From Patiria miniata (Eukaryota > Echinodermata > Asteroidea > Valvatida > Asterinidae): a stretch of 64,000 nucleotides of DNA. The DNA lies in assembly GCF_015706575.1 (NCBI RefSeq), contig NW_024037055.1:10888262-10952261 (forward strand). The letters are read 5' to 3'. Shown piece by piece: positions 10,925 to 21,714 of the stretch. Every line of letters starts with the position of its first letter. Positions within the stretch are counted from its first letter, which is position 1. The notes under the pieces were generated by a model. The model ran no database searches, was not told the DNA's origin, and saw only the letters and a list, made by a program, of their open reading frames with translations. The position numbers were made by a program, and so were the translations under genes.

Positions 10925-11545
10925 ATATTTCCAGACTTTTTTGTGTTCATGTTCATGGGCCATATTTTAGCTTAACAGCTATAACGACGTAAGCTCAACA
11001 GAAACTGCTGCCGTAGCGAAACAAATTACAACAATGTTCTCATATCTTTACCTGATGGAGGAGGCTGAAATCTCGTTTACACATTCCTTGTGTCCGGAAT
11101 TACAAAGATGCTTGGATTAGGAAAGGTAAATATGTCGGTGGGTGAAGTGTTCAAAGAAAATAAATCGCAGATTTACGCTTTCGTCGTAAACATCCACAGT
11201 ATATACTGCACTGCTGTACGATGTCGTTTCAAAACTTCCTTACGCGCGCGCACGCACGCATCCCTAGCAACTGTGTTGCGTACGCGCGCGTCAGTCTCAC
11301 GCGATGGGGGTTGAGCGCATGTGCAGTGCTCTATTGTTACAAGCTACCGCAGGACTGTTACTAAATGTTGACCAATCATTGGCTTGCATGGGGCTGAACG
11401 GGGCTGGATCAATGCTGGTTCAGGGGCCATTTATTCGCTTGATCTTTGAAGCCGGTCCATTATCACCGTTAATGCCCGGCCACGTGATCGAGTCTCGACC
11501 AATCAGAAACCATCAACTCTCCAAGGTATTTGTTAATAACAATTC
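10925..11545 (-). repeat. Repeat R4, copy 2
   Basis: This is the inverted partner of 7046-7740. Open frames at 11090-11314 and 11304-11549 are repeat-borne and not conserved with the partner copy. Confidence 0.75.
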
Positions 11546-11638
11546 ATAAATACCTAAGACAGTTTAGGCATTCCTTTTGGTCGAGAGCCCGTCACATGGC
11601 CGGTCTTAAACGGATGATAAAGACATGGCTAGCTGGTC

Positions 11639-12168
11639 TTTAAGGGATAGTCCATCATTTTTTATTTTTTTTTGCATTTTGTTCGTTTGAAGCAACAAAA
11701 GTGTTCAAAATCTAATGAAGGATACTGAACAACTAACCTGATGTAACAGCTAGCTCAGCTTCAGCTGTATATTCCAAGAAAAACAGCATTCTAGGATCTC
11801 AATTTCAAATCAAAAGTTGCTGAATCATGTTTTGAATTGTTTTGAATTGCAGCTAGATACGCGATGTCGCGCACTGATCCGACGAATTATAGCAACCGCG
11901 CGTGCCTGTACTGTGCGTCGTGCCAATGCTTGCGCGCGCTGCGCCGAATAACAAAACGAACTACTAATTTAAATTTTCCTACGGTGCGTCTTAAGACGCA
12001 CCGTTGGAAAGGCCTTCTTTCGTTGATTACTTCAAAATGATAGCTTGCCAGAAAGATTAATTCCACAGGGAGCTTAGTCCACTTACTATCTTTCAACCAA
12101 GTATGTTTTTCAACAATAATACGCCAGTTACTTTTTCGGATGGCTGCAATGATGGACTATAGCTTTAA
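11639..12168. mobile_element. TTAA-bounded TIR element R1, full copy
   Basis: The element is about 530 bp. Its ends are TTAAGGGATAGTCCATCATT and, inverted, TTAAAGCTATAGTCCATCAT. It is non-coding, with a 24 bp perfect palindrome around CTTAAG in its middle (about 11980-12003). It is 85-95 percent similar by eye to the 21919-22437 copy, in the opposite orientation. TTAA at both ends suggests a TTAA target, as in piggyBac-type elements, but the terminal bases are not classical piggyBac. Confidence 0.75.
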
Positions 12169-12576
12169 CACTTTTCCAGTGTCACATGAAATTTGGACTC
12201 CCATGAAATCCGTTGCCTTTTAACGTTTCATTGGTTGAACGTTCAAATTCCCCACGGCTATGCAGGCGCAATTCTACCAGTGAATCATTATTTCATAGTC
12301 TGATATTCACACTACACAAGCCCAGCTGCGTTTTGCGCAATATCGTGCATTACGCGCGAACATGGAGTTGGAAAGCGCGACGCGCACGAAATTGTGGAGG
12401 GGCATTCCATATTATAGTCAGAGGGGTGTTTCGTAAAACATGAAGTAAAATTGTTGAACAAAATGGTAAACAACGTCTAGTTTTTGACCTGTTTTGATTT
12501 TTGGACAGAAATGATTTGGTTTTTTTTTTTACCAAAAAGGTATTTATGAATGGAAATAAATATGTGTTTTGTCGGT

Positions 12577-12694
12577 ATTAAACACTCTGTTTAAAACCGG
12601 TGTGAGTCTGGATGGGTGATAATTACCCTCGGCTTCGCCTCGGGTGATTTTCACCCATCCAGACTCACACCAGTTTTAAACAGAGTGTTATAAT
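12577..12694. repeat. Palindrome P6
   Basis: The palindrome is centred on the TTC at 12634-12636. The arms are AACACTCTGTTTAAAACCGG and complement. TC faces TC at 12629-12630/12640-12641, which is GA/GA on the - strand, and the cap is the same GGCGAAGCC. A half-copy of its outer stem occurs near 5850-5900 inside the 4256-6181 element, without the cap. Confidence 0.85.
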
Positions 12695-13577
12695 ACCTTC
12701 GAAACACTCATTGATTCCCTTAATAATTTTCGTACGTGACGTGACATGCAAAGCACGCGAGCGCATTATGGGCGCGCCCGGCGTGCAATTTTCGAAATGC
12801 GCGCGCAGCACGCTCTGAATAGCCCGTCAGCATCGTTTATGTGTACATCATGGCCAGGGGTTAGTGAAGTAACGCGCACGCGCCCATATAGAGTCGAGGC
12901 TGGGGCCGGCCTGCCTATACTTGTTCACGGAGCCCACATAATTATGCTGGGTAAATCCATGGAGTATCAAACGGATCTACACTACGGGCGGGATGGATGG
13001 AAATATGACACTCATAGAAATTTAAATCAATGTAAATTTATCCGAGTGCTTGCACGTAATTCATTCCCTACCTCCGGTGGACAGAACCGGTCGAGAGACC
13101 ACATCAAAATGAATGGTTCATGGTTGATACCTTAAGCCTGGCTTGCAGTGTTAAACTTTTTCTCCTCGTGCTATTTTCAAAGTTTCCGTTTTTAAATTGC
13201 TAATTTTCCAACAAACAAAAGTTAGTGACTTTTAAAGGAGACATATCTCGAAAAAAATGTATAAAAAAAAACACGTTTAGTTTTGGAATATTTTCTGTGC
13301 ACATTTCGAATTGTTGCGGCCCGACAATCTTTCAGGTGATGTTTGTGATCTTTCAGATGTTTTTGTGCGTAATGAGGGCAAAACATCACAAAACAACAGC
13401 GTATGTTCAGAGGGTTGATTTCATTGTAAAAAAAACTGCTAAGCTTTTTATCGTTTTAATAAATCGTACAAATTGAAAAATCGTCAGGAGACTAAAATAT
13501 CGATGCTAAGGCAATGATATTTATATTGACCTCAGCCTGAATCAATATACTAGGTGCATGACCAACTAGACATCAGG
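12695..13577. other. Repeat block, then gene-free sequence
   Basis: 12728-12905 repeats 1228-1405. From 12906 to 13577 I recognise nothing. The short frames at 12746-13135 and 13225-13476 have no domain. Confidence 0.5.
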
Positions 13578-13806
13578 AGCAGTGGCGTAGCCAGGAAATT
13601 CCAGGAATCTCTGTCTGTCTGTCCGTCGATTATCTCCAGAACCGGGCAACGTATGAAATTGAAAATCGGCGGGTGTATTCCTCGGGGCCACAGAATGTGC
13701 AGTGCCAATTCGCCGCCTCAAGAGCAAATTCGCCACGGCAAGAGCAAATTCGCCGCGGCAAAAGCAAATTCGCCACGGCAAAAGCAAAGTCGCCGCGGTT
13801 TGAAAA
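13578..13806. repeat. hAT-type end plus 20 bp minisatellite
   Basis: CAGTGGCGTAGCCAGG at 13578 matches the termini of the 14148-14603 element, but no partner end or duplication is seen. At 13708-13800 a unit close to GCAAATTCGCCACGGCAAGA repeats about five times. One or two stray copies of the unit are at 16557-16592, inverted. Confidence 0.6.
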
Positions 13807-13879
13807 GCAAATGACTGGGGGCCAGTCTATGGTTCAGCACGTGTTCATTTTATTTCACATGCAGTTAGATCGCGACAAT

Positions 13880-14901
13880 ATGGAAGTGTAGATAGGACAT
13901 GGTTAAAAATAAAACTAATTCGTACGTACGAATTACTAAACCGTACGTACGAAATACTAATTCGTACGTACGAAATACTAATTCGTACGTACGAATTACT
14001 AAACCGTACGTACGAATTACTAAACCGTACGTACGAAATACTAATTCGTACGTACGAATTACTAATTCGTACGTACGAATTACTAAACCGTACGTACGAA
14101 TTACTAAACCGTACGTACGAATTAATAAATCGCACGTACGAATTACTCAGTGGCTTAGCCACGGGAGGGGGGGGGGCGTGGGGGCAGTGGCGTAGCCAGG
14201 AATTTGTCAGTGGGGTTGGGGGGGGGGGCGGCGCTGGGGGGCTGGAACATTTCATGGGGGGGGGGTGTCATGTAGAACAATGATAATTTTTTTAGAAACT
14301 CAAAATCTCAGTGGGGGCGACTGGTGGGCGACAAGGTTTCATGGGGGGGGGGGCTGTCAGCCCCCCCACGCCCCCCCCCCCCCCCCCCCCGTGGCCACGC
14401 CACTGCGACAGCCCTCCCCCCCATGAAACCTTGTCGCCCCCCCCCCAAGTCGCCCCCCCCCCCACTGAGATTTTGAGTTTCTAAAAAAAATATCATTGAT
14501 CTACATGACGCCCCCCCCCTACTGAAATGTTCCAGCCCCCCCCCCCCCCCGGCGGGCCCCCCCCCCCCCTCCCCCCACTGGAAAATTCCTGGCTACGCCA
14601 CTGGAATTACTAAACCGTACGTACGAATTACTAAATCGTACGTACGAATTACTAAATCGTACGTACGAATTACTAAACCGTACGTACGAATTACTAATTA
14701 TTTCGTACGTACGATTTAGTAATTCGTACGTACGGTTTAGTAATTCGTACGTACGGTTTAGTAATTCGTACGTACGATTTAGTAATTCGTACGTACGGTT
14801 TAGTAATTCGTACGTACGATTTAGTAATTCGTACGTACGGTTTAGTAATTCGTACGTACGAATTAGATTTATTTTTAACCATGTCCTATCTACACTTCCA
14901 T
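13880..14901. mobile_element. Foldback-like element of 21 bp CGTACGTACG subrepeats
   Basis: The outer inverted ends (ATGGAAGTGTAGATAGGACA and complement) match without a mismatch over about 30 bp. Inward, both arms consist of tandem 21 bp units close to CGTACGTACGAATTACTAAAC, running forward from about 13915 to 14697 and reversed from 14700 to 14880. Each unit contains the self-complementary CGTACGTACG. Long inverted arms built of tandem subrepeats are the hallmark of foldback transposons. The left part is split by a MITE (14148-14603). Frames reading NSYVRITKPYVRIT are by-products of the 21 bp period. No target duplication is evident. Confidence 0.75.
14148..14603. mobile_element. hAT-type MITE, TSD GAATTACT, palindromic interior
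   Basis: The ends are CAGTGGCTTAGCCA and TGGCTACGCCACTG, flanked by GAATTACT at 14140-14147 and 14604-14611. It sits inside the subrepeat array of the 13880-14901 element and is therefore younger. The interior folds on itself (AAACTCAAAATCTCAGTGGG and complement) and holds long G and C runs. Additional internal copies of the terminus at about 14187 and 14378 show that one unit lies inside another. Confidence 0.8.
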
Positions 14902-14984
14902 ACGACTACGACAACATTTTCATGACATGATTATACTGCAGAGGGGAAACTATGGTGGCCCTGAAAGGACATCACACATCGAGA

Positions 14985-15376
14985 TCTCTGCGTAGATTTC
15001 TGCGATGTCGCAAATTTTTTTTCGAACATTTTCTGCGCAGATTTCTGCAATATCGCACATTTTATTGCACATTTCTGCGATATTACACATTTTGTCTCAC
15101 ACTTTTGCGCCTATTTCTGCGATATTGCACAATTTATTGCAGAAATTTGCTCTCAAGCAGGCCCTTCTGAAACACTGGAATCTGATCAGCGATAATGACT
15201 TTCTCAGTGCACTCTTTGCGACCCAACCCATCCTGGCATACAAACGACAAAAAAAACCCATAAAAGGCGGCCTGGTCCGATCAAGGATTAACCCATCTCC
15301 ACCATCCAACCAAGAAAACAACTTGGATGAGGAGAACGTACAAATCCTATTGGAACTTCTTGAAGAACAGAACTAA
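14985..15376 (+). mobile_element. Retroelement C-terminal remnant with preceding tandem repeat
   Basis: 14985-15140 is a degenerate tandem repeat around TTTCTGCGATATTGCACATT. From about 15130 the + strand frame reads LLKHWNLISDNDFLSALFAT followed by QPILAYKRQKKPIKGGLVRS. The pattern PILAYKR...LVRSR resembles the segment just after the reverse transcriptase core in Penelope-like and some LINE elements. The frame stops at 15376. It is a short, broken remnant and its family is uncertain. Confidence 0.45.
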
Positions 15377-16329
15377 CATAATGGTCATTTAGGCATGGAT
15401 TTCGAAATAAAAATAAAAAATAAGAAATCCACTTAGTCTGATCATTGCAAGAATTGCTAACGCGTAAAATATTCTTTACCATCATTAGCAATAAAGTAAA
15501 TACATATGAAATAATTAAACAAAGGGTGACTGATGAAGTGCAGAAAAAGGGCACAGAAAATATGCACTGTTTCCCCCGACACACAAAAAGAAAATCAGGT
15601 GGGACGGCATTTTATCACCGGTATAAATCAAATCATTAAGTTAACTAGAAACAAAAACCACATGCACACAAACCAGTCCCTGCGTCGCCTAAACACCGGA
15701 TGAGTTTTTTGAAACTCCCGCTCTCTGGTTATCACCAATCTAATGGGCCCGCTGGCGAGGTATGTGTTGACAAGTTCTAACCCACCCATCACCGCAACCC
15801 AGCAGTGGAACTGATTTTACTCCCTATATGTGTGTTAAATTTCAAAAAAGGTAAAAAACTTTAACAAATACGCTCTAGGCACTTTAGTCATATACTTACA
15901 CAGGTATCCATACCAGTGCTTCTAAGTCTTGAATAAACGGAAATCTTCCCTAGCTGGTTGCAAATACTGTACAATGTTTTCAAAAAGATTCATCAGATCG
16001 CAGAGCCCCTCGTCCTCCAATTTGATTTACATCCCATGAAAAGAAAAGAATGAGGAACGGCCCGGTTGATGCTGATAGCAAATCCCATCAACCTCCCCCT
16101 TTTAAACCCTAATTCACCTCGGCAACTTTCTTGGAATGACTTTGGAATTTTCCAACAAGTTATTAGTATCAACTGACTTTTGCTCGCACAAAACCGGTTC
16201 TTCCTTGCTATTTTCTTAGTCAGAAAACCACTTCTGAAAAAAAACCTTAAATGCATGGTGGCGGCCAAACTCCATTCCATTTAACTTAAAATTTAGTGGC
16301 GACATGTATGATTACGCCCCTTCCTAATA
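15377..16329. other. No gene seen
   Basis: This is AT-rich sequence. I recognise neither coding nor structural features. The frames at 15288-15584 (-) and 15993-16280 (-) have no domain. Confidence 0.4.
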
Positions 16330-16600
16330 AACACTATTTTCTTTGTTGTGGAGGGATCGTTTTTCAAGATGGCTACTTTTCCGTTTTGGGGAAATTAGGG
16401 GTCGTCTGCTTTGGGTGAGAATATCTCGAAAAGTCAATGGTCAACCCACCAAAAAATGAAAAGAAAATGAAAGATGACACATCGATCATCATTTTTCTGT
16501 GTAGCTTGAATACCTGTGAGATTTCTGAGTATTTATAAAAGAATTTTGAAGTATTGCTCTTGCCGTGGCGAATTTGTTCTTGCCGTGACAGTTGTGGGCC
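16330..16600 (+). repeat. Dispersed repeat D, copy without R1
   Basis: Roughly 210 bases (TTTCAAGATGGCTACTTTTC to AAAAGAATTTTGAAGTA) recur at 21730-21918 plus 22434-22456, where a full R1 element interrupts them. This copy therefore shows the uninterrupted site. Confidence 0.75.
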
Positions 16601-16619
16601 ACCGTAGCAGCCACTGCCG

Positions 16620-16818
16620 GCCAGAAACACCGGGGCAAACCCATTCTCTTATAGCGATAAGTGGTACTGGGTTCTTTAACGTGCATTTACACAACACACG
16701 GGTCCTACGGCTTTACGTCCCATCCGAAGGACAAAGCAATAATGGTAAAGTGCTTTGCTCAAGAGCACCATGTTCCTACGGTCAGGATTCGAACCCACGG
16801 CACACGAGTCGAACACCG
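16620..16818 (-). mobile_element. tRNA-derived SINE
   Basis: On the minus strand TGGTCTTATGG (A-box-like) is followed by GGTTCGAATCC (B box), then a conserved body with GGATGGGACGTAAAGCCGTA. The left end abuts a minisatellite fragment and the right end abuts palindrome P7. It is a SINE by structure; I cannot name the family with certainty. Confidence 0.65.
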
Positions 16819-16844
16819 TAACCATAAGACCACAGCACCCCAAA

Positions 16845-17020
16845 ATACAAATAATGAATGTTTATGAGTGCAATAGTGTGAAAATTTTCATGAGTTGAAC
16901 GATTGAATGCTCCATTCAATTCGAGGCGAAGCCGAGTTAAATGGAACATTCCATCTTTCGACTCAGAAAATATTCTCACCATTGCACGAATGCAAAACAA
17001 ATATTATTTGTTTTGTATAA
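16845..17020. repeat. Palindrome P7 (diverged P3 copy)
   Basis: The GAA cap is at 16928-16930. The outer TGAG/CGAA site and the central CGAG/CGAG site are retained although much of the stem has changed. The 26-base spacing from the outer to the second site equals that in P3. Confidence 0.8.
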
Positions 17021-17038
17021 CATCCCAGCAGCAATGAC

Positions 17039-18463
17039 CAGTGTTGTAGGTCTCGAGACCGGTCTCGGTCTCGAGACCGGTCTCGAGACCACTTTTTGCT
17101 GGTCTCGGTCTCGGTCTCGGTCTCGGAAGCTGTGGTCTCGGTCTTGGTCTCGGTCTCGGTCCCCTTTGGTCTCGATATTTTGGCTGGTCTCGGGTCGAGA
17201 CCGGCAATATGTAGCTTTTACAGCTCGATCGATTACTTTGTGTTCACTTCGTTCAGTACCGTTGTTATTTAAAACATTTGCTAGCCCGTAGATCAAGCTT
17301 GTTATATATCGCGGTCGGTTTGGACTCGACTGCACGTTGGAAAGTCCCCAAAGTACATGTAAAGCTGCAGCAGTACCAGTCACTAAACGATTTGGAACAA
17401 GTTCGGCATTTATCTGTTGAGTCGGCCACATAAAGCAAAGTATAAACTTGTAACAATTTATGCAATAAGGGTCAACCATTTTCGGGGATTGTGTAGTTTA
17501 GCCCACCCCTGTGGGCGTAATCACTTGCATTGTGTATTCTGATAATAAATGAGGTGCTTCAAATTAGTTATATTTTCGACCCCACACAATGTTCTCTTTA
17601 ATTTGGGACAGTATTTTGAAGAAAAAGTAAATTTTTCTACCTGATTTTCCAGCTTTGAGCTCACACACTCTTACCAGTTACCACTCACTGTTGCCATGAG
17701 AGTGTATGATGAGACCCCATTTTCTGGCTGCTCATTTTAAAGTACCCCATATTCCTCAAAAATTAAAAGTCCCGTTCATAAAAAAATTAAAAATCAATAT
17801 CTGGCACACTCTGGCTACCACCTCGCAACTTGTGGGTCTACATGTACAAGTCCACATTCTATGACACAAATTTAAAAATTAATTCAACATTTTCTAGCTC
17901 CCATTTTTTAAAATCAAGTACACAAGTCTTGTTAGAAGTTAAGTCCTAAATTTATTTTAGGAAAAAAGAGGCAATGTAAAATTAAAATTGCATCTTTAAA
18001 TATCCGTTAGAAGTCATAGCTGAAACCAAGGGGGTGACTGTGGAGTTTAGGATCCGAGTTCCTATAACAGATAAAGAAGCATCTGCCTTTAACTTTTTAC
18101 TTTTGTCACGATTGGGTTAGACAACATGTCAAAGCCCATATTTCTTAAGTGTAACTACTTTTTGCTCAAGTAAGGTGTCATGTATCAATTTGTCAACACT
18201 GCCACTGGTCAAAATTTTGGTCTGTATTCTTTGTGAATAGAAAGGTTACATTTTTCAACTATAATAACGTGTCTTGTTTTTTTTTATTTCGACTATTGTT
18301 ATTTATTATCAGCGGTCTCGGTCTCGGTCTCGGTCTCGGACCATATTGGTCTCGGTCTCGGTCCGCCTTGAAGGGGCTGGTCTCGGTCTCGGTCTCGGTC
18401 TCGAATCTTCAGGTCTCGGTCTTGGTCTCGGTCTCGGACTATCCGGTCTCGACTACAACACTG
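17039..18463. mobile_element. hAT-type element with GGTCTC arrays at both ends
   Basis: The termini CAGTGTTGTAG and CTACAACACTG are flanked by GCAATGAC at 17031-17038 and 18464-18471. Directly inside both ends lie arrays of the hexamer GGTCTC (about 17051-17205 and 18314-18452). The 1.1 kb interior has no recognisable transposase, so the element is non-autonomous. The frames reading RPRPRPR and GLGLGLG come from the hexamer array. See the sister element at 40571-42447, which has GGCCTC instead. Confidence 0.85.
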
Positions 18464-18471
18464 GCAATGAC

Positions 18472-19340
18472 AACAAATTTTACTTGAAATTCATGTATTA
18501 AGCTTGTCCTTTCTCGGGAAGGCTCGAGGAATATAGACAGAAGGCCGTCAAAAGTGCGGATACTTTATTTATTTATTTCGTGTTATTTTACCAGGGTAGC
18601 CCCATCAGTTGTCAAATGAACTGTTCTCCCTGGGAGCCCCGGACACCGTAAAATCTACGCATTACAAAGTGCAAATTTTAACGTTGTGATTAACGAGATT
18701 CTGTTACTTGAGAACTGTAATTTCAACATCAAAACAGCTGTTAACGATCAATTAAAGCGTGGATCTCTCCCAAAATATGTGTAAACTACGGATTTGTTTT
18801 ACAGTGAAGAACATTCAATGCATTAACATACGCGCACGTCTGGATATAGTATTTTGGAATTTCAAAGCCTGCACGTATAATTCAGCCGGTACAAAGAAAT
18901 CGAATGGAAGACAGCGGCCATCAACCTCGTCTCCAGGGTGTCAAACAGTACGCACCCATCACTACCTGCTATCATTTGCATGTGCAAGATTTTTGAACAC
19001 GTATGCAAATGAGCAATAGTCTGGTGCCTGGATATGGATATGCGTTACATTAGCGTTTGTTTTTGTATGCGGTGTCTGGGGTAAAAACAGGGTCAATTCG
19101 TCGCAGCGCGGGCACGGTGTGAGTTACGAAAACACGATTTTTTTTAAAATTAAACTGTTACGATCTTCTCGAGACAACATGCAGTATCACATTTCATATT
19201 AATATGAACAAATTGGAAAGGAAATTAGTATTTTCGAGAAGGCGTGGACGAATGATCGCGAAAACTCGTACTGCACGTTGTGAATAATAACACCAAGTAC
19301 ACAATCAAAATCCATTACTAGCCGATCGCAATATCGAATC
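18472..19340. other. Dispersed-repeat fragment, no gene
   Basis: 18545-18660 (TTTTACCAGGGTAGCCCCAT ... CTCCCTGGGAGCCCCGG) looks like a repeat tail, but I see no second copy in the window. The rest shows nothing recognisable. Confidence 0.4.
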
Positions 19341-19596
19341 TTCGCTCGTACCCCCCGCCCTGCAAACAGGGCGCTGGTAAGGGCTGATGATGGGCTTCAC
19401 AGAAACTTGTGAAGGAAGTACAGATTGACCTTCGCATGCAGCTAGCGCGCGCTACGCATGATGGGCACCGGAAGCTAGTTTGTGTGACGCGTTCTACGTC
19501 ACAGGTCACGCAAATCTATCTAATGAGAGCTCAAATGACGTCAGCCCTGACCAGCGTCCTGTTTGCAGGCCGGGGGGGGGGGGTGTACGAGCGAAT
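19341..19596. mobile_element. MITE with about 50 bp inverted ends
   Basis: TTCGCTCGTACCCCCCGCCC ... CAGGGCGCTGG is mirrored by CCAGCGTCCTG ... GTGTACGAGCGAA. It is non-coding. I cannot see a clear target duplication. Confidence 0.65.
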
Positions 19597-20260
19597 ATAA
19601 AATCAGGATACAGGAAGAAAGCTTCCTATCCAGGGCTTACTATTGGAAACCAGGTTGGAAATAAAGTTAGCACTGGGGACGAGGTTGAGCGGCCATCGTT
19701 ATTTGCAATAAGTGCAATTTTCGGAATTTAGGACAATATAGCACAGATAAGTATTTTACGTAAACAAAGACTAATGGCCTCGAAACGAGCTAACATGGTG
19801 CGTTGGGCGTACAATTTGAAGCTCCGTCGAGTCGGACAAAAAAAGCAAACCGTCATGAGTTTCCCAAACAATATGTATTTCATGAGTTGCATCTGCTCAC
19901 ATAATATGAAGTTGGTTTTATTTTCCTCGTAGGCTAAATCGCATTGTTCAGAAACACGATGCAAGGGCTCCTTCATGCTCCCTAATGTGCGGACCAACAC
20001 ACAACCCCGCCCACCGCAGGACGTACTCAGCCACGCTCAGGATTTCATTGATCAATATTACAAGCACATCAAAAGGTAACATGATGCTTCCTTCTTTCTA
20101 TTGGTAATTTAACGGGTTTAATACATTCAGGCACATTCGTCAACTGCCTGTAAAACCTAAACATTCTCGGATTCGATTGCAAAATCTTAATCGCATCGGG
20201 GGTTCCGTATTTATGCCAGGCAGATGATTTTTTTTTTAAATGTTACTATAATAGTATATC

Positions 20261-21006
20261 AAATCAAATTAGGTTTTGCCCTTCACCGACGTTCAAACAC
20301 TGTATACTCAGTTGTGTTACCTCCCGAGTGAAAGTTGGACAAAATCACTCGGGTGGGACTCGAACCCACGACCTCCTGCTTTCTAGTGCAGATGTCTTAC
20401 CACTCGACCACCGAGCTTACGGGATCGGTTGGCTGGTTCGAATCTGATTCGATAAGACTTATATCAAATCAAATTAGGTTTTGCCCTTCATCGACGTTCA
20501 AACACTGTATACTCAGTTGTGTTACCTCCCGAGTGAAAGTTGGACAAAATCACTCGGGTGGGACTCGAACCCACGACCTCCTGCTTTCTAGTGCAGATGT
20601 CTTACCACTCGACCACCGAGCTAACGGGATCGGTTGGCTTTTTCGAATCTGATTCGATAAGTGTTATATCAAATCAAATTAGGTTTAGCCCTTCACCGAC
20701 GTTCAAACACTGTATACTCAGTGTGTTACCTCCCGAGTGAACGTTGGAAAAAATCACTCGGGTGGGACTCGAACCCACTACCTCCTGCTTTCTAGTGCAG
20801 ATGTCTTACCACTCGACCACCGAGCTAACGGGATAGGTTGGCCGTTAGCTCGGTGGTCGAGTGGTAAGACATCTGCACTGAAAGCAGGAGGTCCTGGGTT
20901 TGAGTCCTACCTGATTGATTTTGTCCAACTTTCACTCGGGAGATAAATCACTGAGTATACAGTGTTTGAACGTCGGTGAAGGGCAAACCTAATTTGATTT
21001 GATTTG
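20261..21006. repeat. Three 205 bp tandem SINE-like units plus one inverted copy
   Basis: Units begin at 20261, 20466 and 20671 (AAATCAAATTAGG), an exact 205 bp period. Each carries on its minus strand a tRNA-like segment with CTCGGTGGTCGAGTGG (A box) and GGGTTCGAGTCCCACC (B box and perfect T stem). A fourth copy, inverted, runs 20845-21006. The array is bracketed by ATAATAGTATA at about 20249 and 21039. Frames containing RVGLEPTTSC are the usual antisense reading of such tRNA-like segments, not proteins. Confidence 0.8.
20843..20912 (+). repeat. tRNA-like segment, inverted copy of the array
   Basis: AGCTCGGTGGTCGAGTGGTA starts the segment; the anticodon stem is CTGC/GCAG with a 7-base loop ACTGAAA. 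In the three minus-strand copies the loop is one base longer (ACTAGAAA). Position 33 is C instead of the usual T, and there is no long variable arm, so a working tRNA-Ser(UGA) is unlikely. Confidence 0.55.
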
Positions 21007-21714
21007 TATCACCCGACGCAAAATTCCATCTTATTATAATAGTATAACTTACTGTCAAGTACGTACCCTGTTTCAACAGCTCCTTTGGGTCACCATGGCA
21101 GCAAAATGGCGATACAGGGAAAACCTTTGGGGCATGTACCGGCAAAACTGTCCAAAATAAACCGTTTACTGACTCGGTTTGCTTGTTACCAAAAATCCCC
21201 ATGGTTGCCTTTCGAACCGGATTTGTTAAGAATCACGTCAAGTCAACAGAAATGTACGGTTACGATTGCACCATGTGAAAGGAATTATCTTTTGTGAGTT
21301 GGGGTTAATTCTATGGAAACTTGGATAGTGTTCTGTACCAGTCGTCAAACATTCCCACACTGCATCAAGCTGAACTCATCTGGAACATGGAACACTGCAC
21401 CCACCCAACTCACTTTCCTCACCCTAATCAGCCTGGTCCCCTTCAAGTAAACTGACATGCCTCACTGAACACATGGCGTCCTTTTCCCCCCTGCTTGGTC
21501 TCCAGAATTGCAGCATTTACACTATACGGGTGCACACCGGTAAATAGGCCAAAACCCATCCGCCGAGCGCAAGCTCATGAATACAAGTTATACCCTCAAA
21601 TTATTCTATATTATTTTCTTATATAGTTCCGAGAGCCATAAAATGGGCGAATTGAAGAGATGTGGCAATGAACCTCTGGCCCGGGCTTTGGGCTGCAATA
21701 GGGCTCGAAAGTGG
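21007..21714. other. No gene seen
   Basis: This is mixed unique-looking sequence. The frames 20948-21202 (-) and 21085-21297 (+) have no domain. Confidence 0.4.

Noticed and set aside
11977-12006. Perfect CTTAAG-centred palindrome in R1 as a member of the GAA-capped class
   Set aside because: It is a simple perfect 24 bp palindrome without loop, cap or tandem GA steps.
13708-13800. Possible CRISPR-like array
   Set aside because: Units are contiguous 20-mers without spacers, in a eukaryotic genome. It is a minisatellite.
13899-14882. Open frames reading NSYVRITKPYVRIT on both strands
   Set aside because: They come from a 21 bp tandem repeat whose length is a multiple of three; all frames stay open by chance and there is no gene context.
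17004-18501. Arginine-proline and glycine-leucine repeat proteins (also 40541-40821 and 42252-42619)
   Set aside because: They are translations of the GGTCTC and GGCCTC hexamer arrays inside hAT-type elements.
20843-20912. Functional tRNA-Ser(UGA) gene
   Set aside because: There is no long variable arm, C is at position 33, and it is embedded in a SINE-like array.
20335-20946. Frames containing RVGLEPTTSC
   Set aside because: This is the antisense reading of a tRNA-like B box and T arm, a well-known annotation artefact.
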